From contig JADJEE010000012.1 in the NCBI GenBank assembly GCA_016709225.1, positions 2,027,501 through 2,091,500 on the forward strand: 64,000 nt of DNA, written 5' to 3'. This DNA is from Deltaproteobacteria bacterium (GTDB lineage: Bacteria > Myxococcota_A > Polyangia > Nannocystales > Nannocystaceae). Below are positions 31,004 to 40,168 of the stretch, one piece after another; position 1 is the first letter of the stretch, and each line of letters begins with the position of its first letter. Both the position numbers and the translations under genes were made by a program. The notes under the pieces are model-generated. The model saw nothing but the letters and a program-made list of their open reading frames with translations, searched no databases and was not told the DNA's origin.

Positions 31004-32320
31004 ATGAGTGACGATCGCGAAGTACCCACCGGCCGCCTGGCCCGCCTCGGCCGGCTGGTGAGCGTCGGCGCCCGTACCGGCGCCAGCCTGCTGCTGTCGA
31101 GCGACGGCAAGGGTGCCGCCGAGCACGCCGCCGCAGTGCTGGGATCGCTGCGTGGCCTCGCGGCCAAGGTCGGACAGATGGCGAGCTACGTCGATGGCTT
31201 CGTGCCCGACGACCACCGCGCGTCCTACGAGCGCGCGATGGGTACGTTGTTGGCCGCCGCGCCACACTCGTCACCGGCGGCGATCCGCGCGGTGGTGGAG
31301 CGCGAGCTCGGCGCGCCGATCGATCAGCTCTTCACGACCTGGGAGGACGAACCCATGGCGAGTGCGTCGATCGGCCAGGTCCATCGCGCGACGCTGAAGG
31401 GCGGCGAAGAGGTGGCCGTCAAGGTGCAGCATCCCGGCATCGACCGCGCAATCGAGTCGGACTTGCGCAACGCCGGCATCATCGAGGGCCTGGTCGGCAC
31501 GCTCGGCCCCAAGACGCTCAACACCAAGGAGGTCTTCGCGATCATCGCGGAGCGCTTCCGCGAAGAGCTCGACTACACGCTCGAGGCCGAACGGCAGGAG
31601 CAGTTCGCCCGCATGCACGCCGGCGACCCCGACGTGCGCATCCCCAAGGTCTACCGTGAGCGCAGCACCCGACGCGTCTTGACCACCGCGCTCGCGCGGG
31701 GCTTCGGCATCGACGAGGCCGCCGCACGCAGCGAGGACGACCGCCGCCACTTCGCCGAGGTGCTGTGGCGGTTCGTGTTCCGCGGCAACCTCGTGGGGCA
31801 GATGTTCAATGCCGATCCTCACCCCGGCAACTACATCTTCCACGACGACGGCACGATCACCTTCCTCGACTTCGGCTGCGTACAGCCGCTGTTCGACCCC
31901 GAGCTGAGCCTCGCACGCTCGGCCCACCGCGCCGCGCTCGCGCGCGACGAGGCCAGCTTCCGCCGCTGCATCGCGGCGATGCTCGCGACCAAGGGCGGCG
32001 CCTTCGAGGCGGCCGTGCTCGAGTACGTGCGGCGCTGCTTCGCACCGCTGTTCGAGGCGCCGTTTCGCATCGATCGCGCGTACGCGGCAGAGGTCGTGCG
32101 CGGCATCCAAGACCTCAAGCGCTTCGTGCTCAAGCGCGACAAGAGCTTCACCTCGCTGCCGCCCGGCCTGGTGTTCATGAATCGGCTGCAGTTCGGGTTC
32201 TACTCGGTGCTGGCGCGGTTCGACGTCGCGGTCGACTACGCCGAGATCGAGCGCGGCGTGCTGGGGGCCGCGGACCTCCTCGACGGCCCTCGCGTGCCGC
32301 CGACGCACGCGACCCCGTGA
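31004..32320 (+). CDS. ABC1/UbiB-family atypical kinase
   Basis: 438 residues from ATG 31004. Family motifs are clear: the KVGQ motif near 55 (AAKVGQMASYVDGFVP), the Ala-rich loop ASASIGQVHRA near 120, VKVQHPGI, the catalytic stretch NADPHPGNYIF near 269, and LDFG shortly after. Members of this family act as ATPases or kinases that support isoprenoid-quinone (ubiquinone) metabolism or membrane lipid homeostasis. Bacterial lineage members outside the ubi cluster are often of unknown role, and no quinone genes are nearby. An in-frame extension upstream to 30845 is low-complexity and rejected. Confidence 0.93.
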   Translation: MSDDREVPTGRLARLGRLVSVGARTGASLLLSSDGKGAAEHAAAVLGSLRGLAAKVGQMASYVDGFVPDDHRASYERAMGTLLAAAPHSSPAAIRAVVERELGAPIDQLFTTWEDEPMASASIGQVHRATLKGGEEVAVKVQHPGIDRAIESDLRNAGIIEGLVGTLGPKTLNTKEVFAIIAERFREELDYTLEAERQEQFARMHAGDPDVRIPKVYRERSTRRVLTTALARGFGIDEAAARSEDDRRHFAEVLWRFVFRGNLVGQMFNADPHPGNYIFHDDGTITFLDFGCVQPLFDPELSLARSAHRAALARDEASFRRCIAAMLATKGGAFEAAVLEYVRRCFAPLFEAPFRIDRAYAAEVVRGIQDLKRFVLKRDKSFTSLPPGLVFMNRLQFGFYSVLARFDVAVDYAEIERGVLGAADLLDGPRVPPTHATP

Positions 32321-32397
32321 GCTAGCGCGCGCTCGTCCTCCGTCGATTTTGCCGCACCGCAGGTGATCGCGCCGCGGTCCCCCGGCACTCTCGGGGC

Positions 32398-32946
32398 ATG
32401 GTGATGCGCGGTTGGGTTGCATGGGTGGTGGTGGTGGCGAGCGGCGCGGGGCTGGCCGGCGGTTGCACGTTCCAGGACGACAGCTGCGCGGATGGCTTCC
32501 GCTGCGCGAGGATTCCCGATGGTTCGAGCTCGTCCAGCGACGGCGACTCGCAGGCCTCGGACTCGGGTGCTTCGTCCGGGGCCGACACGGCCTCCGGCTC
32601 GAGCTCGAGTGGCGACTCGGCGGCCGACAGCGGCACCGATACCGCGCCCGACTGCGAGGCGACCGATCCCAAGCCGGTGCTGAAGTTCGAGAATCGCACC
32701 GGCAACACCGTCGAGACCTTCGCCTTCGTGGCCTGCGACGGCACCATGCCCAGCGAGTTTCCACTACAGCCACCGGGCCTGCCGACGGATCAGGACGTCG
32801 AGGTGCCGCTGCCGGGCCCGGGTTGCTGGCTGATGAGCTACTCCGGCGACGGCTGCACCTCGGAGATGCCGTTCGAGGCCACGGTGTGCGCGGGCGAGAC
32901 CGTCGTGTGGACCGCCGACGACGTGAACCACGTGTGCATCGGATAG
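32398..32946 (+). CDS. Small lipoprotein of unknown function
   Basis: 182 residues. A clear lipobox ends the signal peptide (ASGAGLAGGC), followed by two Cys pairs and a Ser/Asp/Gly-rich linker to about residue 85. The remaining part is a compact beta-rich domain (KPVLKFENRTGNTVETFAF) with four Cys. I do not recognise it. ATG 32398 and ATG 32404 are both possible starts. It is monocistronic. Confidence 0.75.
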   Translation: MVMRGWVAWVVVVASGAGLAGGCTFQDDSCADGFRCARIPDGSSSSSDGDSQASDSGASSGADTASGSSSSGDSAADSGTDTAPDCEATDPKPVLKFENRTGNTVETFAFVACDGTMPSEFPLQPPGLPTDQDVEVPLPGPGCWLMSYSGDGCTSEMPFEATVCAGETVVWTADDVNHVCIG

Positions 32947-32986
32947 TCCCGGGGCTCGCCCTCGCGGGCGGCCGCGCGCGAAGGCG

Positions 32987-33571
32987 GTGATTCCCTTCCG
33001 GACCGCAAGGCGCGATGCTCCGGCGGAACGTCCCTTGTCGACGCGCACCATCGGTCTGGTCGCCCTCACCTGCCTCGCCCTCGGCGGCGCGGTGGCGTGG
33101 TACGCGGCCCGCACCGACGGCGCGCACGCGCCGGTGTCGGTCGTCGTGCCCGACGACGACGACGCCGACGACACCGACGCGGACGACGACGGGGAGAAGG
33201 CCGCCATGCAAGCCAAGGCGAAGATCTGCAAGAAGCTCGCGTGCACCGACTCGCAGCGCGGCGAGCTCGGTACCCTCATCCGAGTCTTTCGCGATGACAC
33301 GCGCGAGCGCCGGGTGGAGCTGAAGAACCTGCGCGCCAGCGCAGCGCAGGCGTGGGCCTCGGCGACCCCCGACGCCGCCCGCATCGCAGAGATCGAAACC
33401 CGCGTGCTCGAGCTCGAGGGCGAGATCGAGGGCGCTGCCCGCGGCGCGCTGCTCGGCTTCCATCGCGTGCTCGACGACGAACAGCGGCGCAAGCTCTCGC
33501 GCTGGCTGCGACGCAAGAGCGCGCGCGACCTGCTGCAGGACAAGCGCGTGCGCAGCTCCGAGAGCGAGTGA
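32987..33571 (+). CDS. Envelope-anchored Spy/CpxP-like helical protein
   Basis: Up to 194 residues from GTG 32987; a TTG at 33035 would place the membrane helix at the N-terminus. A hydrophobic helix (TIGLVALTCLALGGAVAWYA) is followed by an acidic linker of repeated Asp. The rest is a long helical domain (AKICKKLACTDSQRGELGTL, then FHRVLDDEQRRKLSRWLRR) like periplasmic metal-sensor or LTxxQ proteins. It ends two bases before the asparagine-synthetase-like gene and is probably co-transcribed with it. The link in function is not evident. Confidence 0.7.
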   Translation: MIPFRTARRDAPAERPLSTRTIGLVALTCLALGGAVAWYAARTDGAHAPVSVVVPDDDDADDTDADDDGEKAAMQAKAKICKKLACTDSQRGELGTLIRVFRDDTRERRVELKNLRASAAQAWASATPDAARIAEIETRVLELEGEIEGAARGALLGFHRVLDDEQRRKLSRWLRRKSARDLLQDKRVRSSESE

Positions 33572-33573
33572 CG

Positions 33574-35337
33574 ATGGCAGCGATCTGTGGCTACGTCGGT
33601 CGCGGCGACGAGGCGCTGCTGCTGCGCCAGCTGGGACTGCTGCGCCATCGCGGCGCGCACGCGCACGCGACCCGCATCGGTCCCGCCGGTGGTCTCGCCG
33701 TCGCTTCGCCGCCGGGGCGCGTCGCCGCGGTGGGCAGCAGCCGCGACGCCAAGGTGCACTGCGTGCTCGACGGCGCGTTGTTCGAGCACGCCGCGCTCGC
33801 CAGCCAGCTGGGCCTACCGGCCACCGCCAGCGCGGCCGAGCTGGTCGCGGAGCTGCTGGCGACCAAGGGCCCCGCGGCGCTCGGACAGCTCGACGGTGCC
33901 TACGCCGTCGCCGCGCTGTTCGAGGACCACGTGCTGCTCGCCCGCGATCCGCTGGGTGAGAAGCCCATCTACTACGCGACCCTACCCGATGGCCGCTTCG
34001 CGTTCGCCTCCGAGATCAAGGCGTTCCTCGCCGATCCGGCGTTCGTGGTGAAGCCCCACGAGCCTTCGCTGGTGTCGCTGTTGGTGTTCTCGTTCATCCC
34101 GGGCGAACGCAGCATGTTCGACGACGTGTTCGAGCTGCAGCCGGGCTGCCACATCGAGCTCGGCGCTCGCGGGGCCTCGCCGCTGGTCTCGCACTGGCAG
34201 CTGCACGAGCAGGTCGAAGACCACGAGCTGCCCTACTTCACCGCCGAGATCGAGCGGCTGTGCATCGATGCGGTCGATCGCCGCATTCCCGCCGACGGCC
34301 GCGTGACCGCGACGCTCTCCGGTGGGGTCGACTCGTCGGCAGTGGTCGCCCTGCTGGCGCGCCGGGGCTGCAAGCCGGTGTGTTTCTCGGCTGCCTTCGG
34401 CGACGGACAGCCCAACGAGCTCGGCTACGCGCGACTGGTCGCGGAGCACTGCAAGGTCGAGCACCGCGTCATCGACGTCGAGCCGGAGGGCTTCCTCGAC
34501 CTGCTGCCGCGGGTGATGTGGAACCTCGACGATCCGCTGTGCGATTGCATCACCGTGCCCAACTACTTGCTGGCACAGGCGGCCGCCCAGGAGGCGCCGG
34601 TGGTGTTCAACGGCGAGGGCGGCGATCCGCTCTTCGGCGGGCCGAAGAACAAGTTCCTCATCCTCGGCGAGTGGTACCGCGCCTACGGCGGCTATGACCG
34701 CGCGCGGGCCTACCTGGCCTCGTACCACAAGTTCTTCGAGCACGCCCACGAGCTGTGCACGCCCGAGCTCATGGCGCGCAGTGGCGGCACCGAGGCGCTG
34801 TGCGACTACGTGCGGCCACTGCTCGAGGACGAGCGCATGGGCAACTTCCTCAACCGCCTGATGCACCTCAACATCAAGCTCAAGGGCGGCCAGAACATCC
34901 TCGTGAAGGTCGACAAGATGCTGTCGGCCAACGGCGTCGAGCCGGCCTCGCCGCTGTTCGATCGCAGGTTGGCGGAGTTCTCGTTCAAGATCCCACCGGT
35001 GCTCAAGCGCCGCGGCGATGTCGAGAAGTTCGCCTTCAAGAAGGCCATCGAGCACCTGCTGCCGCACCCCGTCGTCTATCGCAAGAAGTCCGGCATGGGT
35101 GTGCCGCTCAACCACTGGTTCCGTCGCGAGCCGCTGCGCAGCTACACCCGCGACGTGCTGCTGTCGTCGCACGCGCGTGGGCGCGGCTACTTCGACATGC
35201 GCTTCGTCGAGCGCCTGGTCGCCGGCAAGGCCCCGCACACCATGGTCGGCCGCGATCGCACCGGCGAGCTGCTGTGGATGCTGCTGGCGATCGAGCTGTG
35301 GCACCGCGTCTTCGTCGACGGTGAGGGACGACCATGA
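33574..35337 (+). CDS. Asparagine-synthetase-like amidotransferase with displaced N-terminal Cys
   Basis: 587 residues. The N-terminal domain is a class II glutaminase fold (DGAYAVAALFEDHVLLARDPLGEKPIYY, shown here only as a landmark near residues 109-135). The C-terminal domain has the pyrophosphatase loop SGGVDSS near 249 and late family motifs (LVKVDKMLSANGVE, KKSGMGVPLNHWF), so the ATP-dependent amide-forming half looks intact. The glutaminase nucleophile is normally Cys2 (MCG); here the protein starts MAAICGYVG, with Cys at position 5. The enzyme may need processing, use ammonia, or act in an asparagine-synthetase-like role such as amide formation in a natural product. The stop overlaps the next gene by 4 bases. 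Confidence 0.88.
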   Translation: MAAICGYVGRGDEALLLRQLGLLRHRGAHAHATRIGPAGGLAVASPPGRVAAVGSSRDAKVHCVLDGALFEHAALASQLGLPATASAAELVAELLATKGPAALGQLDGAYAVAALFEDHVLLARDPLGEKPIYYATLPDGRFAFASEIKAFLADPAFVVKPHEPSLVSLLVFSFIPGERSMFDDVFELQPGCHIELGARGASPLVSHWQLHEQVEDHELPYFTAEIERLCIDAVDRRIPADGRVTATLSGGVDSSAVVALLARRGCKPVCFSAAFGDGQPNELGYARLVAEHCKVEHRVIDVEPEGFLDLLPRVMWNLDDPLCDCITVPNYLLAQAAAQEAPVVFNGEGGDPLFGGPKNKFLILGEWYRAYGGYDRARAYLASYHKFFEHAHELCTPELMARSGGTEALCDYVRPLLEDERMGNFLNRLMHLNIKLKGGQNILVKVDKMLSANGVEPASPLFDRRLAEFSFKIPPVLKRRGDVEKFAFKKAIEHLLPHPVVYRKKSGMGVPLNHWFRREPLRSYTRDVLLSSHARGRGYFDMRFVERLVAGKAPHTMVGRDRTGELLWMLLAIELWHRVFVDGEGRP

Positions 35338-36116
35338 GCGCAGGCTTGCCCAGGGGCGTGGTCGAGTCGGCGGCATCGGCGATGGCGACCACCGCCGGCT
35401 TCGTGTTCACGCGCAGCCAGCTGTTCTTCGAGCTGGTGCGCCGCGGCGCACTCGCCGATCCAGGCGCCGATCTGGACGGCGCGATGCAGGCGTTCGAGTC
35501 GCGTCTGGCCGCCTTCGAGCACGACCACGGCGAGCTCGAAGGGCTCATCCGACCCGAGCGCCTGGTCGATCTCCCGCCGCCGCCCGAGCTGCCACCCGAC
35601 GTGCTCGACTACACGGTGCGCCGCGTGTTGGTGTTCGACCGCCTCGACACGTGCCTGTTCTTCGTCTGCAACGGCTTCCACCGGCGCATCGAGGTCGGGC
35701 TGGTGGTCTGGCCCGACGGCGCCGCAGAACCCGGGGCCGCGGGCTTCCCCTCCCATGTGTGCGACCGCTTGCGCGCCCAGCTCGACGAGGGCCTGCCAAC
35801 CGACTTCTTCCTCATCGGGGACTGCGGCACGGCGGCGCGATCCTGGCGGCAACGCATGCACGCGACCCTCAAGCGGCCCCACGTGCGCGTGCGCGACGCG
35901 AGCCTGACATTCCCCTGGGCCTTCCGCCTGCGCCTGCCGGTGCGCGCCACCGGGCGCGCGCCCGACCCCCACGTCGTCATCCCCGAGGACCACGAATGGC
36001 GCGGCCTCTTGATGGTCGGCAGCTACGCGTCGCTGCAAGAGATGCCGCCGATGCGACTCATGCGATGGGTCTACCGCCGCGTGGCGCGGGGCGCCGAGGA
36101 CGTCGGCTTCGGCTGA
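35334..36116 (+). CDS. Unknown protein coupled to the asparagine-synthetase-like gene
   Basis: 260 residues; its ATG overlaps the upstream stop (ATGA), so it is translationally coupled. The N-terminus FTRSQLFFELVRRG weakly recalls the helix found in Spo11/topoisomerase VI A-like proteins, and the region YTVRRVLVFDRLDTCLFFV to FFLIGDCGTAARSW could be an alpha/beta core with a loop near Asp-Cys-Gly. This likeness is not strong enough for a call. There is no signal peptide or membrane helix. The coupling suggests that it works with the amidotransferase. Confidence 0.7.
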   Translation: MSAGLPRGVVESAASAMATTAGFVFTRSQLFFELVRRGALADPGADLDGAMQAFESRLAAFEHDHGELEGLIRPERLVDLPPPPELPPDVLDYTVRRVLVFDRLDTCLFFVCNGFHRRIEVGLVVWPDGAAEPGAAGFPSHVCDRLRAQLDEGLPTDFFLIGDCGTAARSWRQRMHATLKRPHVRVRDASLTFPWAFRLRLPVRATGRAPDPHVVIPEDHEWRGLLMVGSYASLQEMPPMRLMRWVYRRVARGAEDVGFG

Positions 36117-36166
36117 CGATCGGCATGAAACCGCGCCGTCGCGAGCGGCAGCACACGCGCGCGGGC

Positions 36167-36194
36167 TTGCCACCGACGCCGTCGCTTTGATAAC
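36167..36194 (+). promoter_or_regulatory. Possible promoter of the cupin gene
   Basis: TTGCCA (36167-36172), a 16-base spacer and GATAAC (36189-36194), ending 16 bases before the ATG at 36210. Confidence 0.35.
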
Positions 36195-36209
36195 CAACGA
36201 CGAACGATC

Positions 36210-36914
36210 ATGCAGCTGCTGCTGGAACCACGCGACGGGGACGTCATCGATGCGACCTCGACCATGTACCCCAGCAGGCTCGTGGTCGTGCGCGGACGGC
36301 GGGAGCTGGGGCCTTCGACCTCGACCTTCTTCGGCTACGTGGTCGGCGGCAGCGGGCGCATGAAGGCCGGCAGCTTCGAGCTCTCGCTCGCGCCCGGCAC
36401 GTTCTTCTGCGCGCCAGGACCGGTGCAGGTCGAGATCGACGGCATGGCGGTCGCGATCGAGCGGCTCGGCTATCGCGGCCTGCCGACCGCCGGCGTCATC
36501 GAGGACACCGGCCGCCTGACGTACATCGACGGCTGCTCCGACACCATCCTGGTGTCACCGCCCCGCCAGGGCGATCCGGTGTTCAACTTCCTGCACTTTC
36601 CGCCGGGCATCCAACAGACCGTGCACTCGCATCCGTCGATCCGCCTGGGGGTCGTTGCCCGCGGCGAGGGCCATGCGTTCGGTCCCGCGCGAGCCGACGG
36701 TCGCCACGGCGCGCAGTGGCAGCAGCCGCTGCGGCCCGGGGCGGTGTTCCTGCTGCATCCCCACGAGCTGCACGCGTTTCGCACCACCGGTGACAGCGGC
36801 GAGCACGACGGCAACGAGCACGGCATGGACGTCATCGCCTACCACCCCGACTCCGACTGGGGCCCGACCGATGGTGTCCACCCGATGTTGAACCGCACCT
36901 ATCGCGGCACGTGA
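36210..36914 (+). CDS. Cupin-domain protein
   Basis: 234 residues. The first 90 residues form a beta-rich domain with no metal motif (probably a degenerate barrel). The second half shows cupin motif 1 (VHSHPSIRLGVVARGEG) and motif 2 (PGAVFLLHPHELHAF), with His residues that could bind a metal. It follows the asparagine-synthetase-like pair after 93 bases and probably has its own promoter. The substrate is unknown; small-molecule binding, epimerisation or oxygenation are all possible for a cupin. Confidence 0.8.
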   Translation: MQLLLEPRDGDVIDATSTMYPSRLVVVRGRRELGPSTSTFFGYVVGGSGRMKAGSFELSLAPGTFFCAPGPVQVEIDGMAVAIERLGYRGLPTAGVIEDTGRLTYIDGCSDTILVSPPRQGDPVFNFLHFPPGIQQTVHSHPSIRLGVVARGEGHAFGPARADGRHGAQWQQPLRPGAVFLLHPHELHAFRTTGDSGEHDGNEHGMDVIAYHPDSDWGPTDGVHPMLNRTYRGT

Positions 36915-36939
36915 CTCGGGCGCCCGCTGCGGGCAACCG

Positions 36940-36948
36940 TGATAGGCT
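36940..36948 (+). promoter_or_regulatory. Extended -10 (TGATAGGCT)
   Basis: Identical to the -10 region of tRNA-Arg (TGATAGGCT). It lies 17 bases before the ATG at 36966, with GGAGG (36957-36961) between, supporting that ATG as the real start of the next gene. Confidence 0.45.
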
Positions 36949-36965
36949 GAACGGCTGGAGGCCTC

Positions 36966-38940
36966 ATGCGCCGACTGGCTCTGTTGTTCCGCGGCACCTC
37001 GCTGTCCCCCGCCCTGCTCGCGTTGATCTCCGCCTGTGCGGGCTCCGATGCCGGCGACAACCCGGCGAGCTTCGGGCCCGGCACCGCGAAGCGACTCGTC
37101 GAGCGACGACTCGTCCGTCGACGGCGATTCGAGCTCCGATGGCTCGGCATCGATGACCGGCGATCCGACCACGTCGACCACGATGACGACCACCACCGCC
37201 GACGACACCAGCAGCGGCGAGTGCATGGATGGCGAGACCCGCGATTGCTACTCCGGCCCCGCGGGCACGCAGAACGTCGGCATCTGTGCCGCCGGCACCG
37301 AGTCGTGCGTCGGCGGCATGTGGTCGGGGCAATGCATGGGTGAAGAGACGCCCGGCATCGAGATGTGCAACGGCGTCGACGAGAACTGCAACGGCATGAC
37401 CGACGAGGGTCTGAACGCCGGCGCCTGCAACACCGGCTTGGCCGGCCCCTGTGCCACCGGCGTCAGCATGTGCACCGAGGGCGCGATGATGTGCGTGCCC
37501 GATGTCGAGCCCGTGGCAGAGGTCTGCGGCGACGGCATCGACCAGAACTGCAACGGCACGCCCGACGACGGCTGCATGATGTCGTGCCCGTTCGTGTACG
37601 GACACGACGGCCGACGCTGGCACTACGAGGGCGCGGTCGGTGGCGCGAGCCTGATCGGTCGCCCCGAGCAGGTCGAGCGTGGCCGCGGCAAGCGCGTCGA
37701 GTTCGCGCCGCTCGCGGTGCCGCTCGCGAGCGCGGCGGTGCAGCGCGACCACGACGGCCGCGGTCGCGCGCGCGCGCTGCTGCTGGTCGGCGAGGACGAG
37801 ATCGCCTACGTCGATCGGCTCGCGCTGGCAGTGGTCGAGCACGCTCGAGGCACCGAGGTCGTCGCGAGCTCGGCGCTGCAGTGGTCGGCCTCGCAGCGGG
37901 CCGAGCGAGCGCCGTTCATCGCGCTACCCACCGCCGGCATGCGCACCCCCGATCACGCGAGCTGGCGCGGTCGTGTGGACGTCACCGAGGCGATTGCACG
38001 CCGCGACGATCATGCGGTCGCCTTCGACTGCGCACACGAGAACTTCTACGAACTCGACTTCGGCGAGGTCGAGCACACCGACGCCGCCATCCACCTCGTG
38101 GTCGACGGCTGGAAGCTCAAGCACGAGCGCGCGCTCGGGCCCGATGTGCGCCGCCGCCGGCCGTTCGTGCAGGTGCAGCGGGCCGACGGTGCGTGGCACA
38201 CGGTGATGCAGGTGCCTTCGCCGCGTGGCGATCGCAAGACCGTCGCGATCGATCTGTCCGCGGTGCGCTTCGACGGACCGCGGTACCGCGTGCGCCTGTG
38301 GACGGGTACCCACGAGGGTGGGCTGGCGATGTGGTACGTCGATCGCGTGCGCCTGTGCGTCGGAGCCCCGAGCCCGGTGCAGGTGGCCTCGCTGTCGCCC
38401 GCGAGCGCGCGCCTTCACTTCGCGGGCGCGCCCTCGGGCCTCGACGACGGCGACCGCGCGCAGCCGCGGTGGAACGTGCCCGACGGTCGCGGCGAGCTCA
38501 CCGACGCGCAGTGCACCTACGGCGACTTCACGGCCTACGGCGAGGTTGCGCCGCTGCTGGACCGCGCCGACGACTGCGTGGTCGTGATGCGCAGGGGCGA
38601 CGCCATCGAGCTGGAGTTCGAGGGCATCGCAGCGCCGGACGAGGGCCGGGTGCAGACGTTGTGGCTCGACAGCGAGCTGCTCTACAAGCCACGGGTCGTG
38701 CCGGGCACCACCGGCGACTCGTCGCTGACGCGCAACGTCGGGCCACTGCCGCACCGCGGCATGGGGCACTACCGCGGCGACGCACCGCCGCGCCGCGATC
38801 TCGCCTATCTCGCCTATCAACGGCGCTGGAACACGCGGCGGTACGAGCCCGGCTCGACCCACTGGGGCGAGTCGCGCCACAGCCAAGGCGCACGGCGACG
38901 TGCGGTGGTCACCGCCCTGGCGGTGCCGCTCGCGGCCTGA
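36966..38940 (+). CDS. MopE-type Cys-repeat lipoprotein, split by an apparent frameshift
   Basis: The signal peptide (MRRLALLFRGTSLSPALLA, then LISAC) starts at ATG 36966 with a GGAGG ribosome-binding site. Its frame runs out into Arg/His-rich sequence, while the mature protein continues in the next frame, open from 37036 to 38940. The join falls at about 37080-37095, where GPGTA in one frame meets SDSSSDDSS in the other. The mature part has a Ser/Asp/Thr linker, two MopE-like metal-binding motifs (CNGVDENCNGMTDEG and GDGIDQNCNGTPDDGC), and a large beta-rich domain of about 450 residues (FVYGHDGRRWHYEGAVGGAS). Probably an extracellular lipoprotein. A one-base assembly error is the simplest explanation; a gene finder would report only 37036-38940. 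Confidence 0.75.
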
Positions 38941-38964
38941 CACCGCACGCCCGCGCGCCACGGC

Positions 38965-39354
38965 CTAGCGATAGTCGGTGAGGTGCTTGCGAGCTCCCGC
39001 GCGGCCGTGCTCCCGCTCGTCGGCCTGCTGACACTCGATGCACAGGCGCGCCCACGGCATCAGCTCGAGTCGACGACGCCCGATGGGCTCCTCGCAGGTC
39101 TCGCAGGCGCCGAACGACTCCGGGTCATCGTGCATGCGCTCGAGCGCGGCCTCGATCTCCCGCAGCTGCTCGGCGCGCGTGCGGTTGCGGTTCGACGCGA
39201 TGACCTGGGCCATCTCCGCCAGGGGTTGCGCGTCCTCGTCGATCTTGCGCGCCGGATCGATCTCTTGCCCGAGCTCGAGGTCGCCGCCGGCTCGTAGCGA
39301 GTCGCGCATGCCGCGGAGCCGCGCTTCGATGGTCTGACGCAGCGCGTCGTCCAT
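38965..39354 (-). CDS. DksA/TraR-type C4 zinc-finger protein
   Basis: 129 residues from ATG 39354. The first 90 residues are coiled-coil helices (LREIEAALERMHDDPESFG). The C-terminal zinc finger reads CETCEEPIG, then CIEC 17 residues on, so all four Cys are present. DksA-like proteins bind in the secondary channel of RNA polymerase and alter promoter response with ppGpp; smaller relatives have varied roles. No Asp pair typical of the DksA tip is evident, so this is a DksA-like family member rather than DksA itself. It is convergent with the MopE lipoprotein gene. Confidence 0.9.
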   Translation of the reverse strand: MDDALRQTIEARLRGMRDSLRAGGDLELGQEIDPARKIDEDAQPLAEMAQVIASNRNRTRAEQLREIEAALERMHDDPESFGACETCEEPIGRRRLELMPWARLCIECQQADEREHGRAGARKHLTDYR

Positions 39355-39609
39355 GATCGGGCGCGTAGCATACCGTGTAGGTGCACCCCACGCACGGGCC
39401 CGGCGGCGTCGGTGGGCCCGTCGACTTCGCGGGTCCAGGCGTTCGCTGCGAAAATCTGCCGCGGTCAGGGCGCCACGCAGCGCGCCGAACCGGTGGCCAC
39501 GACGGGCCGACGCGGTTCGTCGATGAGGGTGGTGCGGCGAGCCGCTGGCCGGCGCGGCGGGATCCATGACGACGACCCCTCATCACGCCGGCACCTGCGC
39601 CGGCTCGCC

Positions 39610-39855
39610 TCACGCCGGCGCATTGCGGCGAACGCGGGCGGCGGCTTCGCCGATCTCTCCTGGTTCCGGAAAGCGATGCTGCTCGTGCTTGCTGAACACG
39701 CGTTCGTTCGCGACGAACACATCGAAGATGCCGCGCGCGCCCTCGACGAGCTCGATCCGCAGATCGTCACCCAACGCTGCCTTCAACTCGGCGACCACAC
39801 GGGTCGCCTGCGGCAGGTAGTTTCACTTCACGCAGTAGATGATGCGGACGTCCAT
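39610..39855 (-). CDS. SelT/SelW/SelH-family selenoprotein with in-frame UGA (Sec11)
   Basis: 81 residues if TGA at 39823-39825 is read as selenocysteine. The protein starts MDVRIIYCVK, then Sec, then NYLPQATRVVAELKAALG, giving the Cys-x-x-Sec redox motif of the Rdx family. The rest fits as well: IELVEGARGIFDVFVANERV, then FSKHEQHRFPEPGEI. Ordinary gene calling would start at a downstream GTG and lose the active site. A perfect 7-bp stem with loop CGUGU follows the UGA by 14 bases, as expected for a bacterial SECIS. Family members are thioredoxin-fold redox proteins. A -10-like TAACAT ends about 7 bases before the ATG, so the message may be leaderless. The organism must then encode SelA, SelB, SelC and SelD, which are not in this window. 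Confidence 0.88.
39790..39808 (-). promoter_or_regulatory. Bacterial SECIS element
   Basis: On the minus strand GGCGACC, loop CGTGT, GGTCGCC: a perfect 7-bp stem and 5-nt loop whose second base is G. The loop begins 21 bases after the UGA, within the range for SelB-recognised elements. Confidence 0.75.
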
Positions 39856-40168
39856 GACGGCAATGTTAGCCCAGCCGCCGCCGCGACGATGAATCCCACC
39901 GATCGGGCCGCGCAGCCGACAATCTGAAGCAGACCTTTCGCGCCGTGACGGTTGCATCGCACGTCGATGTTACGCCCGTGCTGCGATCATCGTCGTGCGT
40001 TGGCTCGGGCGCGCGGCACGACTGCGCGACGATGCGTGCCAAAGTGCCACGCCGCCGCCTTCAGTCCCAGCGCGCTTCCGCACTCGCGCATGCACGTGCG
40101 CTCGGGGCGAACGGGGTCACGTTGACCGGCCAGTTGCATCGCATAAGCTGTGAACACTTCGAGGTGCC
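39856..40168. other. Divergent regulatory stretch without a gene
   Basis: No plausible coding frame. It holds a -10-like TAACAT for the selenoprotein (39863-39868, minus strand) and a promoter for the FIST gene at its right end. Confidence 0.5.
40122..40149 (+). promoter_or_regulatory. Promoter of the FIST gene
   Basis: TTGACC (40122-40127), a 16-base spacer and TAAGCT (40144-40149). GAGG at 40161-40164 serves ATG 40169, so the leader is short. Confidence 0.45.

Noticed and set aside
39465..39770. A 101-codon minus-strand frame overlapping the selenoprotein
   Set aside because: No family likeness; the adjacent frame gives the SelW-type protein with every family landmark.
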